From: Arion vulgaris
Lineage: Eukaryota > Mollusca > Gastropoda > Stylommatophora > Arionidae
Assembly: GCA_020796225.1 (NCBI GenBank)
Contig: CM036771.1
Span: 27,944,176 to 28,008,175, forward strand
Reading direction: 5' to 3'
DNA: 64,000 nucleotides
A model generated the notes under the pieces. The model made no database searches. It worked only from the letters and a program-made list of their open reading frames with translations, and was not told where the DNA came from. This document shows positions 43,401-58,400 of this stretch, one piece after another (within the stretch, counting starts at the first letter, position 1; each line of letters starts with the position of its first letter). A program made the position numbers and the translations under genes.

Positions 43401-46400
43401 TTTGTTAAGCTATTGATTGTACAATGATGTAAAAATAGATAGCTTTGCTGTAGATTAAAACTGGAAATTCATCCGAATGTGTTGACGTAAATTTAGCTCT
43501 AATTTTACATAATACAGTGCTTGGCACAGTTGTGTTATTTTAATAGACAATCTTGGCGCACCATTTATGGAATGAGTTATGTGTGGTGTTATTATTGTCT
43601 GACAGTATGATAATAACAACTGAAGCAGGGTGAACAGCTTAGAACATCTTGATTCATTGTTAGCAAGCAGCGAAGAAGTGGATGACCAAGACAAAGATCG
43701 ATACAAGATGTGCTAGATGACTTGAACATAACATCAACAGAGAGAAGACGTTCATAACTAATAAAGCTGTAAATCTTAGGGATAAATAGCTAGTACTTTC
43801 AATTTCTCTCTTAGCAGATCATGGACCACAACTACAGTTGGCTTTCATTCAGTAAGTTTGTACCACGAACAAGTATTTGTATACTTCTACAATCATAGTT
43901 TGTGCAGCAATTTGTTTTGAAATAAGTTGCTGGACATATGCACACTTTTCACTGTCAAAATTTACTGCATATTTATTAGTATGGCAGGGTCTCTTTCATC
44001 CCCAGTAAGGAGCCATATAGTCTTAATGTAGACTTTGTTATAATGCTGCATGCTATATACAAGCTCACTAGTGACAACTGTTATAAGAAAGAGAAGATGG
44101 AGATATGTTGGACACACCTTGAGGAGAAATGATCAACGAATATCAAAGCAGGCATTGAAGTGGGATGCAAAGGGTTAAAAAAAAAGAGGCCGACCTAAGG
44201 AGACCCTGAAACGAACTTTGCTGAGAGAGGCATGAAATATCGGTCTCAGTTCCATGGAGGCGATTGAGCGAGTTGCCCAGGATAGAGCGGTATGGAGAAA
44301 TTACTTGCAGGCCCTATGTAACGATATACGGACGAGAGGAATTATTATTAATTATATACAAGCTGGTATCTTCTTCTCTTCCACCATTTACTCCTTTATA
44401 GAAGTGTTGGGGGTGAAACGTAGTGATCTTGTGTGTGCTTTTTAAGGCACTTTGTAAGCTGATATTCATGTTCGTAAGGCTGTTCTTGATGCCGTCACTC
44501 CATCTTTGCATGGTCTTCCTCTTGCCTTGTACTCATTATACTTTTTCTGTGTGGTCCTCTGAGGTAGGCGATACCAGGACATTCTGGTCAGGTGTCCAAA
44601 CCATTTAATCTGTTGTTCTCTTATGAATTGCATAACTGGTTTCGCATCATGTATAACTGGTTTCACAAGCTGGTATATAAACTAAATAGTGGAATACGTC
44701 TTCATGCCACAGAGGTCAGTATACAAATTATGAGAATTTGCACCACTTTAACATAGTCAATGAAGGACAGTCTCACCTTTCAGTAACAACTAAGTTTTTG
44801 AGATATGGTGTATATTATCTCTTCTCAGGTTAAAATCTCCTTGCCAGTACAGATGAGAGAGAAGCATCATTTATTTTTCCGTTTCTTCCACGTCAGCTGT
44901 GAGGGAACCAAGACTGTTGGTAAAGCACCATCTGGTAAAAAAAAGGACACCATTGAGATACCAGTTGGATATGCCTGGATGCCCTTACTGCAGGACGGAA
45001 AGTAAGTACTTAACCGTAAAGGTCTTGAGTGTGTCTTTAAAAATTCTTTGGTCGCCCTGATAGCGTTTGCGTAGTTGTATCCATAGAACAGTGTTTTGAC
45101 ATGCAGAGCACATGACTGGCCTATCATATTTGTGTGCCCTATCATATTTGTGACTGCATCAGAGTGGTGTTGATGCTAAATGTGTCAGCTCTTTCCAGGA
45201 CAATACCTGGGATCTTGTCCTGATACTTATGCTCATCACCTTTCCGATACATACTGTGTGAAAGTGGTGTAGCTTCTTTTACCAGTCTATGTTTCACATG
45301 TATACAGCAGCACCACTGCTCTGTATACCTTCAGCTTTGTCTGTTAGCAGAAGCCACTATAGTTCTAGATGTTGGTGTACAGTCTATCAAATGTGCTGCT
45401 GGCCTTGAAGGTTCTCATGTTTACTTCATTGTCAACTGTGTTGTTTTGTGGCAGCATGCTAGCATGGTATGCTAATCTATTCACAACTTTCAAGTTTATG
45501 CCATTTAGTTTGATAGTTGGCTCCTGAAAACTTTTGCCATGTTGATTGATTGATTGATTGATGGATAGGACCATCATCATTGCACTTCAGTGAGTAACCA
45601 TGTGTGCTCTGATCTCTTTCTTACACAGGAAAATCTCAGCAACAGTGCACAAACTCCGTAGCACTGGAGAGGGTCCTCTTTTTGCCAGGTGCTGATAAGT
45701 ACATAATTACTGTTTTCTATAGGTTGATGGTGACGCTGTATTCACTCTGAGACAACTGAGTGAAAAGCAATAGAATATAATAAAGAGTTACACTTATTAT
45801 TCATCGATCAAGAAAAGGCATTTGACAGAATAGATAGAAGTATTCTATGGGAAACACTAGAAAACTATGGGATCAAGGGACAACTGCTAGACAATATCAG
45901 AGCAATATACACAAATAGCCACAGTTTGGTAAGAACAACAGACGGAATGACAGACTCATTCGAAACAAAATCAGGAGTAAGACATGGTTGTGTGATCTCA
46001 CCTCTTCTCTTCAACATATATATAGACAGAATAGTGAAAGACACACAGTGCGGAAAAGGCCTTATTGATATAGACAATGATCACTACGACCAATTAAATA
46101 ACCAAATCAACGAATTACTTTTTGCAGACGACCAAGATCTAATCTATGAAGATGAAGATCAACTACAACATCACATGAATTCATTGCTAATAGCATGTAG
46201 GAAATACAACATGAAAAGCAACTAACAAAAGACCGAGACCATGTATATCAGCAGAACACCAAGCCAGCAAACATACAAATAGACAACACCAGAGTAAAGC
46301 AAGTTTCTGAATTCAAATATTTAGGCATCATTTTCACAGAGGACGGAAAACTCGATAGAGAAATAGAGACAAGGTGTCAAAAAGCAAGTGCAGCGACCCA

Positions 46401-49400
46401 GCTGGCACCATTACTACAACACCCAAAGATCAAGATGGAAGTGAAAAGACAGATGATAAAAGTATTTTCCTACCAACACTTTGTTACCAGTGCCAAACTT
46501 GGTCTCTTACAGCAACACACCACAGAAAGCTGACCATGTGTGAAATGAAATGCTTGAGGAAAGCAGTGGGAGTCACCAGGAAAGATAGACTACAAAATAA
46601 GGACATCAGAAGCAGAGTGGGCATAACTTCATGCACCGAATACATCGAAAGACAAGTGCAGTGGTTTGGACATTTAATGACAATGAAATACAACCAACCA
46701 CCAATAACAGCATACAATAAAAAGAGATCGAGTGCTAGAGCTAAGGGAAGACAAAGGAAAATATGGATAGACAATATCAAGACCACACTACATAAACACG
46801 GATATAACACAACAAGGTCGACTCATCTGGCCCTAGAACGCAAATTAAAGCTCCCATCCCCACGCTTAACGGCAGAAGTGGACAGCCAACTACATCTTCC
46901 ACCTGGAAATAGACAATAGATAGATGGTGAGCCAAAGTGATATGCATATTATTTTATTTCATTCTTTTTTACCATGGACCTGATTACCATAGCTTTATAT
47001 ATTATATATACAAACGAACACTAAACGAAAATGCTAGAAACAGCTGGATAGAAAAACACAAAGCCTTAACCTAGACAGAGATGGAAATAAGTTGTGGAAA
47101 CTAGCCAGGGCACTAAACCAAGAAAATAAATACAAGCACACAATCACCATCAAACAGAATGATGAACAGCTAAGCGGAAACAAGCTGCCAATATCCTTAG
47201 TGAGCACTTTACACAAGTAAATCATATAGATGTTCCTGAAGAAAGGGAGGAAACCATAAAAGAAGAACTAATGGCTCACGACCTCATTCAAGGTCCCCGG
47301 AGGAGCACATGACAACTAAATTCACAATACATGAATTAGAAAAGCATTACGCTCTCTAAAGAAAAGAAAATCACCAGGCAATGATGGGATAACTAACGAA
47401 ATGATAATAGAAATGGGACGACAAGCGAAAAAGAAGCTACTAGAAATATTTAACTGTAGCTGGAAAAGTGGCGTTATACCCAAAGAATGGAAGGAAGCTA
47501 TACTGATACCGATAAAAAAGACGGGAAGGATCCCACAGACCCTAGCAGTTATAGACCAATTAGCCTACTGAGCTGCGTAGGAAAATTGCTAGAGCGCATG
47601 ATCAACACCAGACTAATGTGGCATTTGGAAGAAAAGGGCTTGCTACTTCCCCAACAAGCAGGCTTCCGAAAACACAGATCTACAGAAGATCAAGTGACAT
47701 ACATCGCCCAGGAGATAGAGGATGCTTTTCAAGAGGGAAAACAAACGCTAGCAGTATGGGTAGATCTGGAGAAGGCTTTTGATAAAGTGTGGAAGGCTGG
47801 CCTAAAAGTGAAGTTGCACAGAAACCTAGTAGCAGGACGAATGTACAAATGGATATCACAGTATCTAGAAAAAGAACTGCTAAAGTGCAAGTGCAAGAGT
47901 TCACCAGCAGGAAAACAACACTAGAACAAGGAGTTCCTCAGGGTGGAGTACTGTCGCCAACACTGTTCCTCATATACATCAATGACATAACCGAGAACAT
48001 ACCCAGAAGGATCCACCACGCCCTGTATGCGGATGACCTGGCCCTGTGGACATCAGAGGAGCGCATTACCGCTGCAACAAGCAGAATACAACAGGCCCTC
48101 ACATCCCTAGACCAATGGTCCAATACATGGCTGATCAAAGCCAATGAAAAGAAAACGACATATACGATTTTCTCCCTATCAACAAAGCCCCAAAGTCCAA
48201 AGCTCCTACTAAATAACCATATATTGCTCCCAGAGAAAAAAACCCACATACCTTGGAATCACCTTCGACCAGCGCATGACATGGCATGCTCAGATTGAAA
48301 AAAACAAAACCGAGCAAAATCCAGGATGGCAATCATGAAAAAACTAGCTGGCACAACCTGGGGGCAGATAACAATGTTTTAAAGAAGCTTTATATGGGAT
48401 ATGTTTGCCCGACACTGGACTATGGAATCTCTGCATGGGCAACTGTAGCCCAATCCAACTTCAATAAAATCAACCGTGTTCAGAACCAAGCTATGAGAAT
48501 TATTACAGGGGAAATGAGATCTACTCCAATACAGGAAATGGAGAAGACCACCGGCCTACAACCAATGGAGGATATAAGAGACAACAGAGCACAAAAACAA
48601 GCAGAAAAGTTCAAGAGACTAGAAGATCACCCAATGTACCACAGAATGAATGGGCTAGGAAGGGGCAGACTAAACGAACCAACTTTGCAGCGACAACCAA
48701 GATGATGATGAGCAAACAACCATCATGTGCTGAAGTTACCCCAAACCACTAAAATACACCAACACAAGACAGATATGGAAAGATACAAAATTCCCAGAGC
48801 TGAATGAGAACATCACAGGGATAGTAGGAAAAACCAACAAACAAGTGAAGAAAGAAAACTCCTGGCCACCGAGTACCTAAAGGAACACTTTCCTAACAGC
48901 AGGTGGATCCATGTATACACAGATGGGTCTGCAGCAAATGCAACTGAAAATGGAGGAGGAGGAGCCCTCATAGTGCTCAGTGACATGAAACTCAGGAAGC
49001 TAAAATTAGCGACAGGAAGGTTCTCCAGCAATTACAGAGCAGAGACCCTAAAAGCGGCAGCAGAAGCCATAGTGTCAGAGGAACATGTAAATGAAAACCT
49101 GGTATTTCTTACTGATGCTCTGTCAGTAATTACTGCTCTAAAAATGAAGACGATAACAACTTGAAGGAACTGCAAGCATCACTACACCAAGTATGCAACA
49201 TCTTCTCTAGAGTGGTAATACAGTGGATACCATCTCACTGCGGAATACCTGGAAATGAGACTGCAGACATATTGGCAAAAGCAGGAAGCAGGCTACCACA
49301 GACAGACACCAGTATGACATATGAGGAAGCAAAAGTACGGATAAAAATGGCCTACAAGAACAAATGGCTGAGAGATCACCCAGGGCATGAAAAGAACGAT

Positions 49401-52400
49401 GCTTACCACCAACTAAGTAGAGAGGAACAGGTTGTCATTTTTCGTCTACGAACAGGGCACAATAGACTGAGGTACCATCTGTTTAACAAGTATAAAATAG
49501 GCCCATCTGACATATGTACATGTGGCACCAGCAAGATGACAGAGACACACATACTGCAAGAATGTCCAACGTACATGGAACAGAGAAAAAACACATGGCC
49601 AATCCCCATATCAGTCCAAGACAAGCTATACGGAGATGTACATGGACCCGGTTGACCACTAACTACTTTAAAAGTATACAAATCGATGTCTGAAAACGTT
49701 GAAGAAGAAGAAGAAGAAGATATATTATATGTATACATACACACACAATGTATGTGAAAAAAAGTTTATATGTAGCTGGTAATTTTAACATCCAGACAGT
49801 ATTGTAAATCTATTCTTTTGTTTTCTTCATCAGGGTTGTCACAGGAGAGAAGGCAATTTCTGTTGCCTGTCACTTGCCATCATTTTATCTAAACAATGAC
49901 ACACTTTCTCTTGGAAAAGTAAGAAATGTGCTGCTTGTAAAAATAAGCATTTATCATACTGGAAATTTATATTTAACATGATTAATGCTTTTCATGCATC
50001 AACCTTTTTATCCAGAGTTACCAAAACTGAGAGTTAGGTGTAAAATCCCATGTATCAAGCACCTTGTTATTTTATTCACTTGACACCCTCATTAAAGATT
50101 GACCAGACAATGACAGAGTTGTATAGAAATGTAAAGTAAAACAACACACACAATATTCATCAGTACTTTAGCAGCATGTCATAGACATTGTGACAAATAT
50201 TTAGGTGACTTTGTGTGTGTGTGTGGGGGAAGGAGGAATGTGTTGGAAATTAAGGAAATCTTCTTTTGTCTTCACACTGTTACCGGGTTGTTGTTCAGTG
50301 TCGGTCGTGATTTTCTGTTTTTTGTCTTGTCACTGCTCTAGTGTCTTGGGTGATAGATATTTTTGCTTTTTAACAGAATTCTGCTATGCCATCTGTCTAT
50401 CTTTTTTTTGTGTGGTCTTTTTCTTGCCTTCTTTCCTGATGTTCTGTTGTAGAGTTTGGTTGCATTCTTATTAAGTGGCTGAACCACTTCATTCTTTGTT
50501 TCTCAATGTAACTCAAGCTATGTTCTGTCTCAACTTTCTCTCTTATGCTGATGTTGGTGATTCTTGTCATTTCTTGTGTTGTTGGTAGCTTTTTTGGCAA
50601 GTGTGTTACTGTGATATCTAAGTTTGCGCTTGTTTCTCTTGCCTTCAAGCTCATACCTAATTCAGCCCTAAAAACAACAGCAGAATTTATGGGGAAATCT
50701 GGTACATCAGTCTAAGCGGTGATTGCGAGAGAGAGAGATACCTAATTCTCTCTTCAAAAGATTCTGCATTGCTTAATGTTTTTCACATAACTCGGCCATC
50801 AATTAGTTTTTCCCATTTATTGGGACTATAAAAAAGTTCTTCATGTAGGCCTTGCAGATATCCTTATATCTGTGCATTAGTCTTGTATTGGAGCTGCTTC
50901 CCTTCTGTAAATTCATAGAACAACACCTGTTGGGCTATTTTCCTTTCCTCTCACATATCCCAACCATGTTAGTCTTCTACAGCTGAGTATTCCCATGATG
51001 AATGGCAAATTTGCACATTGCACGACTTTAGAGTTGATTATCTTGTCGAACTCCATGATATTCATAATCTTGTGGAGACATGTGCATACTAATGCAATTT
51101 ATGTGTACATAGATGCTGGAACGGCTGATATAATAAGTAGAAATATGATTGAGTCAGTCAATGTTAGATCATCATCAGGTGTCATGTCTTATCTGCCATA
51201 CTATCTCAATATAGATGAGACTGCAATAAAACTATTTGATTGGCGAAACACGTAATAACAAAGTACTGTAGTTTTATTAATTATCTCAACACTCTACCAT
51301 ATTATCTCAACACTCTACCATATTATCTCAACACTCTACCATATTATCTCAACACTCTACCATACTATCTCAACACTCTACCATATTATCTCAACACTCT
51401 ACCATACTATCCTAACACTCTACCATACTATCTCAACACTCTACCATATTATCTCAACACTCTACCATACTATCTCAACACTCTACCATATTATCTCAAC
51501 CCTCTACCATACTATCCTAACACTCTACCATACTATCTCAACACTCTACCATATTAACTCTCAACACTCTACCATACTATCTCAACACTCTACCATATTA
51601 GCTCTCAACACTCTACCATATTAGCTCTCAACACTCTACCATATTAGCTCAACACTCTACCTTATTATCTCAACACTCTACCATATTAGCTCAACACTCT
51701 ACCTTATTATCTCAACACTCTACCATATTAACTCAACACTCTACCTTATTATCTCAACACTCTACCATATTATCTCAACACTCTACCATATTAGCTCTCA
51801 ACACTCTACCATACTATCTCAATACTCTACCATATTAGCTCAACACTCTACCTTATTATCTCAACACTCTACCATATTAGCTCAACACTCTACCTTATTA
51901 TCTCAACACTCTACCATACTATCTCAACACTCTACCATATTATCTCAACACTCTACCATACTATCTCAACACTCTACCATATTATCTCAACCCTCTACCA
52001 TACTATCCTAACACTCTACCATACTATCTCAACACTCTACCATATTAACTCTCAACACTCTACCATACTATCTCAACACTCTACCATATTAGCTCTCAAC
52101 ACTCTACCATATTAGCTCTCAACACTCTACCATATTAGCTCAACACTCTACCTTATTATCTCAACACTCTACCATATTAACTCAACACTCTACCTTATTA
52201 TCTCAACACTCTACCATATTATCTCAACACTCTACCATATTAGCTCTCAACACTCTACCATACTATCTCAATACTCTACCATATTAGCTCTCAACACTCT
52301 ACCTTATTATCTCAACACTCTACCATATTAGCTCAACACTCTACCTTATTATCTCAACACTCTACCATATTAGCTCAACACTCTACCTTATTATCTCAAC

Positions 52401-55400
52401 ACTCTACCTTATATTCTCAACACTCTACCTTATTATCTCAACACTCTACCTTATTATCTCAACACTCTACCTTATTATCTCAACACTCTACCATATTAGC
52501 TCAACATTCTACCATATTAACTCTCAACACTCTACCATACTATCTCATACTCTACCATGTTATCTCAACAGTCAACCAGTTCTGATGTCAAGTGGGTGGA
52601 TGGAGGCAAACCACTCTTCAAGCTGAATCTCCGCCTGGTGTCTACTGTCTATACCAAGGTCAGTGCATGCTGGGACAGGAGCATGAGGAAGAAAGAGAAT
52701 GAACAATTCTGTGGATTATAGAGCATGAAGAATAAAGAGAGCATAAACAGTTGTGGGAAGTGTGAAGCAGGGACATAAAGATAAAGAAAGTTTGTGTGAT
52801 GGAAAAGTTTAGTGGGTGATGGAGTGGAAACAAGAAGAAATGTCATTTGTTACATTACCATTTTGGGACAAGCTCTATTGAACTTTTGACATTATTAGAC
52901 TGACCAACGGTCCCTTAACTCTTAAACTTTCATGGGTTTTAAGGTTTTTGTTATTTTTGAAGGCCTGCTATATTACTAGAAGCCACAAATACTCCATTAA
53001 TTGAAAAAAAGGCAGGTTATATATGGTTAGAAAGCTAATTGAATGTACTATAATCACAATATAGATGAGACTGCAGTAAAACTATTTGATTGCAAAACAC
53101 GTAATAACAAAGTAATGTATTTTTACAAATTACAAAAACAATGACAATATACAGCAACGTTTCAACCAATAAGGCCTTTATCAAACAAACGAACAACAGG
53201 AGTGGCGAATTAAAAAAAACACTAACATATGGACAACTACATACAGAGAAATTCAAACGTTTCTCAAAGATATATGGATATAAAGATATATGGTTTTAAT
53301 ATATTCTCTCTCTCTTTGCCTTTTTAACCCGGATTGGGGCATAGGCCCTCAACTAACTCATGCCAAGTCTTCCTATCTCTAACTATCTCCTGCAGCGCCC
53401 TTCAGCTGTTCTTTATATTGTTGATCTTCGCCTCCAAATCATGTCTCAATGTATTTCTCGGCCTCCCCTTCTTTCGCTGTCCTTATGGGTTCCAGGCAAG
53501 GACCTTTCTTGTTATATTCCACACCGGTTTTTGCAAAGTGTGTCCTACCCAGCACCAGCATCTTTTTTAACCTGTTCGTTCACTGGAATCTGTCTTGTAC
53601 TCTCCATAAGTTCCTCATTTGTGACCCTATCATACCATCTTATTCCCTCTATTCTGTGCAGACACAAGTTGATGAATGTTTGCAATTTATGCGTTATTGT
53701 TTTAGTAGTTCTCCATATTTCTGACCCATACAGTAGAACTGCTTTAACATTAGAGTTAAATATCCAAATTTTTGTTCTAGATTTGATTTCTTTAGACTTC
53801 CATATGTTTCCCGGTGCAATAAAAGCACCTCTTGCCTTCTGTATTCTTATTTTGACATCTCTATCTGTTCCACCCTCTTTGTCTACATTACTGCTCAAAT
53901 ATGTGTATGATTCTACCTCTTGAAGTGGGATTTCACCCAGGGAGATCGAGTTGTCATTTGCTTGGTTAATATTCTTTGTCTTTCCCTTATGAATGTTCAG
54001 CCCTAGTTGCTTGGACTTTTGATTCAGTGTGTTTAGCTTATATCCAAAACCATTTGATTGTGCGTATGGGACAGAAGGGCTATACCATCAGTGAAGTCCA
54101 AATCTTCTAGTTGCTCTGTCAGAGTCCATTGGATTCCATTTTAGTGTTAGTTACTGCTGTCTTCATAATCTATCAGTCTATTGTCAATAAGAACAACAAA
54201 GCTGATAGAAGACATCCATGTCGCACTCCTGTTTCTATTCCAAAAGTGTCTGTTAGTTTACCTTCATGGAGAACTCTACATTTCATATCTGTATATGTTG
54301 CTCTTATTAGATTAATAATTTTCTGTGGGATCCCATAATACCTCATCAATTTCCAAAGTGTTTCCCTATCAATACTGTCAAAAGCCTTCTCGTAATCTAC
54401 AAATCCGATATAAAGTTGGGATTTCCATTTAATGCTTTGCTCTATTATTATGTGTAATATGGCTATCTGGTCAGCACAGAATCTAGGTTTTAATATCAGT
54501 GTCATGTAATATGTTATATCAGTGACCTAATTTTGGTGGGGCTAAAAATAGATTTTTCTACAAATTTCAAATAATTATACAGTCACAAAGAAGGAAAAAA
54601 AAAAGGATGAAATATATCATGAAAACTATAAATACAGTCTCTTAGTACCTTCATATTTACACCATATATCCAAAACCTGAAGTAGTTTGGACAATAAATA
54701 ATGCAGTAATTAGGAAATTTGTAACTTCTAAATATTTCCATATTTTGTAGACACCAATTAATAAATAATAAATAAATAAGAGAAAATGATGTAGAACTAG
54801 TCTAGTAAGCATCACATAAAGAACTAACACTTATAGTCTTGATCAGGACAGTAATCTGAGTCATTAGATGCCATTTTATAAGCAAATGTGTGGTTTTTGA
54901 CCACGAGCAAGTGAAAACACGTCTGCAGAGATTATCCAAAATGGTGGCTCGATCAGAAATGTCGGTGTAATAGAAGCATGCTCTTACCACTGAAGTCGAA
55001 GAAGGTTTGCCTGAATGACTAGGGACACCGTAGAAACACTAAGTAGGCTTTCACGTAAAAATCAGTCAGATGCACCTTACCAGGCTCCTTGACTATGCAT
55101 GAATTCATAGCTGGCGAAACCAGAAGAAGAACAAAAAAAGCATGCTTTAATCAACGAGATTGGACATCTTAAAAATAAATAAGAAATTTTTTTTAAAATG
55201 TATTATGGTAATATCATATGTTTTACATTATGAAACATATATTATATGCATTTAAATGCATAAATAATACACAAATATGGCTAGTTCCGGAGTCATGTAG
55301 CCATCTCATAATTTTTTTAAATGAGATTCTTTTTAGTAATTACCCGAACGTTACAGGGTTAAAAATAGACAAATTGACATCTTAAAATGTAAGTAAAATA

Positions 55401-58400
55401 AAAAACCAAATCTATTAATCCATTTAGTGATATCAATTTTGAGTAAATTTGATCATAAGTAAACAAATATTTATTAACTCTTCAACTTTCTCATTGATGT
55501 AAGGGAAGACTGCAGTAACTTTCTCATTTAATAAAAACATCTTCATTTTCTAAGAGAGCCATGTATCTTGATTTAGTGATTTCATTTCTCAGAGAGAATC
55601 TTTATTTAATAAAGGTTCATTTATGACTTGTTTTGTTTTAGGACCAGCACCTTCACAACTTCTTCCTTCACTGTCAGAAGGTGGAGCAAAGTGTGGGACT
55701 AGCTGTGGAGATGAACAATGTGAACAAGATCAAGGTTGGTTGGTGGAAGAATTGAGCATCTCTATCTAGTGTGGAAGGAGGGGGAGGGGATAGTTGGAGT
55801 CAGTCAAGTTTGGTGACATGACTGAATGAGTCAGTATTGTGATGGCATGATTGCAGGAGTCAGTCTAGTTTAGTGACACAATTGAAGGAGTCAGTGAGTC
55901 AGTCTAGTGGGGTGGTATGATTGTAGAAGTCAAGATATTCAGACTTCACAAGGGTCACAACAGACTGGTGTCATTTCTTCAACAATCTTTTTCTTCTGGT
56001 TCTTTTGTATTAGAATAATAACTTATAAGCCATCTGTATAATTTGAGTTAGCATAAGTATGGTTTGATGCTAGTTTATGGTTTAACTGCAATATTTGGAA
56101 ACACTACTGGTCATCACCTGCTTCTTCTCTGTAGTACCATCCCATTATCTCTGGGAAAGTGTTCCAGGTAGGGATCACCATCAGTCATTTACTTACTTAT
56201 TCCTCTCCACTCCTCGTGGAGCATAGGACCTCAACAGTCATTTGGGACAGTTTGCATTATCTTTTCAAGACTCATGACTTTCAATTTAGACCCTAAGCGT
56301 CAACCCACCTTTTTAGTAAGACCATTCTGGATAAGAAACACTCCTTGATTATTTTGGAACACAGATTGTTCACATCTTCTCCAAAAAATACAAGTTTTCA
56401 GTCTGCTTTGTTTTTGTGGTGGGATCATGAAAACATCCACTGGCAAGACTTATTGGGATCAGCTACACTGACTAGACCGTCAGTCAGATATCCTGGACAC
56501 TGTACTGTGACAGATTGATGAGATATAGTTGCTCTCTTATGCTTGGGGGTGTCATTCTTCTGTTGTGTTAGTGAATCTCATTCCACAAATATATATGTCG
56601 CATTGGCCACTTGCAGAATATGCCAGAATTAATGACACTGTTAGAAGCCAGGGACACAGTACATCTATGGTCAGACTATGCTGATGCTTGAAAATGTTGT
56701 TGAGCTTGTGCTAGCAAATTTCATTCCTGTGATATCTAAGATACGCTGATGATACAGTGCTACTGTCTACATCCCAAAAAGGGATTGAGAAATTATTAGG
56801 AGAAGTGAAAGATAAAGCGAAAAACAAAATCTATATCTCAATGTGACAAAAACAAAAATAATGACAACAGATAAAAGCAACATGATAAATTATATTTTTA
56901 TCAATGGAGAGAAAGTAGAAAATGTGAACAGTTTTGAATATCTTGGTTCACTGCTAACAACAGATGGAAATGGGATGAAGGAAATTAAAAGAAGAACAAA
57001 CATGGCTTTACAAAAATTAAACAACTCAAAACAGTATGGAATGAAACTGATAAGAAAACAAAGATCAGAATACTAAGAGCATGCATATTCCCAGTGGCAA
57101 CGTATGGGTGTGAAGCATGGACATTTAATAAAGCAGTGGAAAAACATATAAGTGCTTTTGAATAAAAGTGTTACAGAAGAGTCCTTCGTATATCTTGGAC
57201 AGAGAAGAGAACAAATTGATCTATCCAGAAAGAACTCAAAATCAAAGAAAACTGGCTGATGCTACCAATAAGAAAGAGAAAATTGAGATATTTTGGACAT
57301 ATAAAAAGACATGAAGGGCTGGAGAAGACCATCATGGAAGGAGGCATACCGGCAAAGAGAAGAAGACCACGGAGAAGATGGATTCAGGATGTAACTGATG
57401 GTTTGAACATGACAGCTGCAGAGGCAGGACATCTGGCCTATGAGAGAGAAAAATTCCGGAGGACTGTTGGGGTGGCAAAGTTCTGCTCAGGACAAGCTAT
57501 TTGATGATGATGATATCTTGTCATAGATAGGACAGCACAATACCTGTGCTGAAACTTGATCTAAGCAAATTCTATACCGTGAATTAACCTATTCAAGATC
57601 CATTGTGTGAAGATGTTTTAAAGACCTGGTTAATGTTTCAAACCTGGGATTCACACAAGATCAATTTGAATACCATTCAACAAGCTAATGTTAGTGACTT
57701 CTGATAAGTGACTGTGATACAGATAAAATAACTGCTGAACATCTGTGACAAAAGTGTAGTAAGTACGGGAACAGAGAAAGCTTCAATGGCCACCACTGAT
57801 ACTATTCCAGCACAAGTACTTTGGATATTTTTGAACAGCCTAAGAGTGACCACTATTTTCTTTGAACATATTCAAGTTGACATCTGAGAGTATACATGGA
57901 AAAAGATCACCCACGAAGTATAAAATGTCTGAGTAGTAAAGCACTGTATTGAGCCACAAGTGAAAGCATAAGGATGATTCATGAAATTTAAGGGGGGATT
58001 CTGGTCTTGAAACTTTTTCGTTGCTTTGGTATTAATGTAGAATTTGTATAACAATTTTGAAAGATTATGATTTAGAATAGTAGAAAACAATTAGTAAAAA
58101 GAAAATGTCAATGCGTTGCCATGGAAACAAAAAAAGATGGCCGCAAACACAAAATTTCAAATTCCTAAGGCTCTGAAGTTAATGAATATAAATGAATTCT
58201 GTTTTCATTCTAAGGTGAGCAATTGTAATATCTAAAAAAATTACACATTATTTTTAGGATATATTAAATATTACATTTTTATGAATTTTTGGGTAAACAC
58301 ACCCTCCAAAAACAGCTATTTTTGACCGAATTTTGAGGGAATTTTTACCCAAAAATTTATAAAAATTAAATATTTAATATATCCTAAAAATCATGTGTAC

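Noticed and set aside
51240..51557. 105-residue open frame of NTLPYYL heptads
   Set aside because: It is the 21-bp minisatellite read in frame; there is no other coding evidence and later units break the frame.
53360..53923. 187-residue plus-strand frame
   Set aside because: Antisense of the RTE-type LINE; the minus strand carries the reverse transcriptase motifs.
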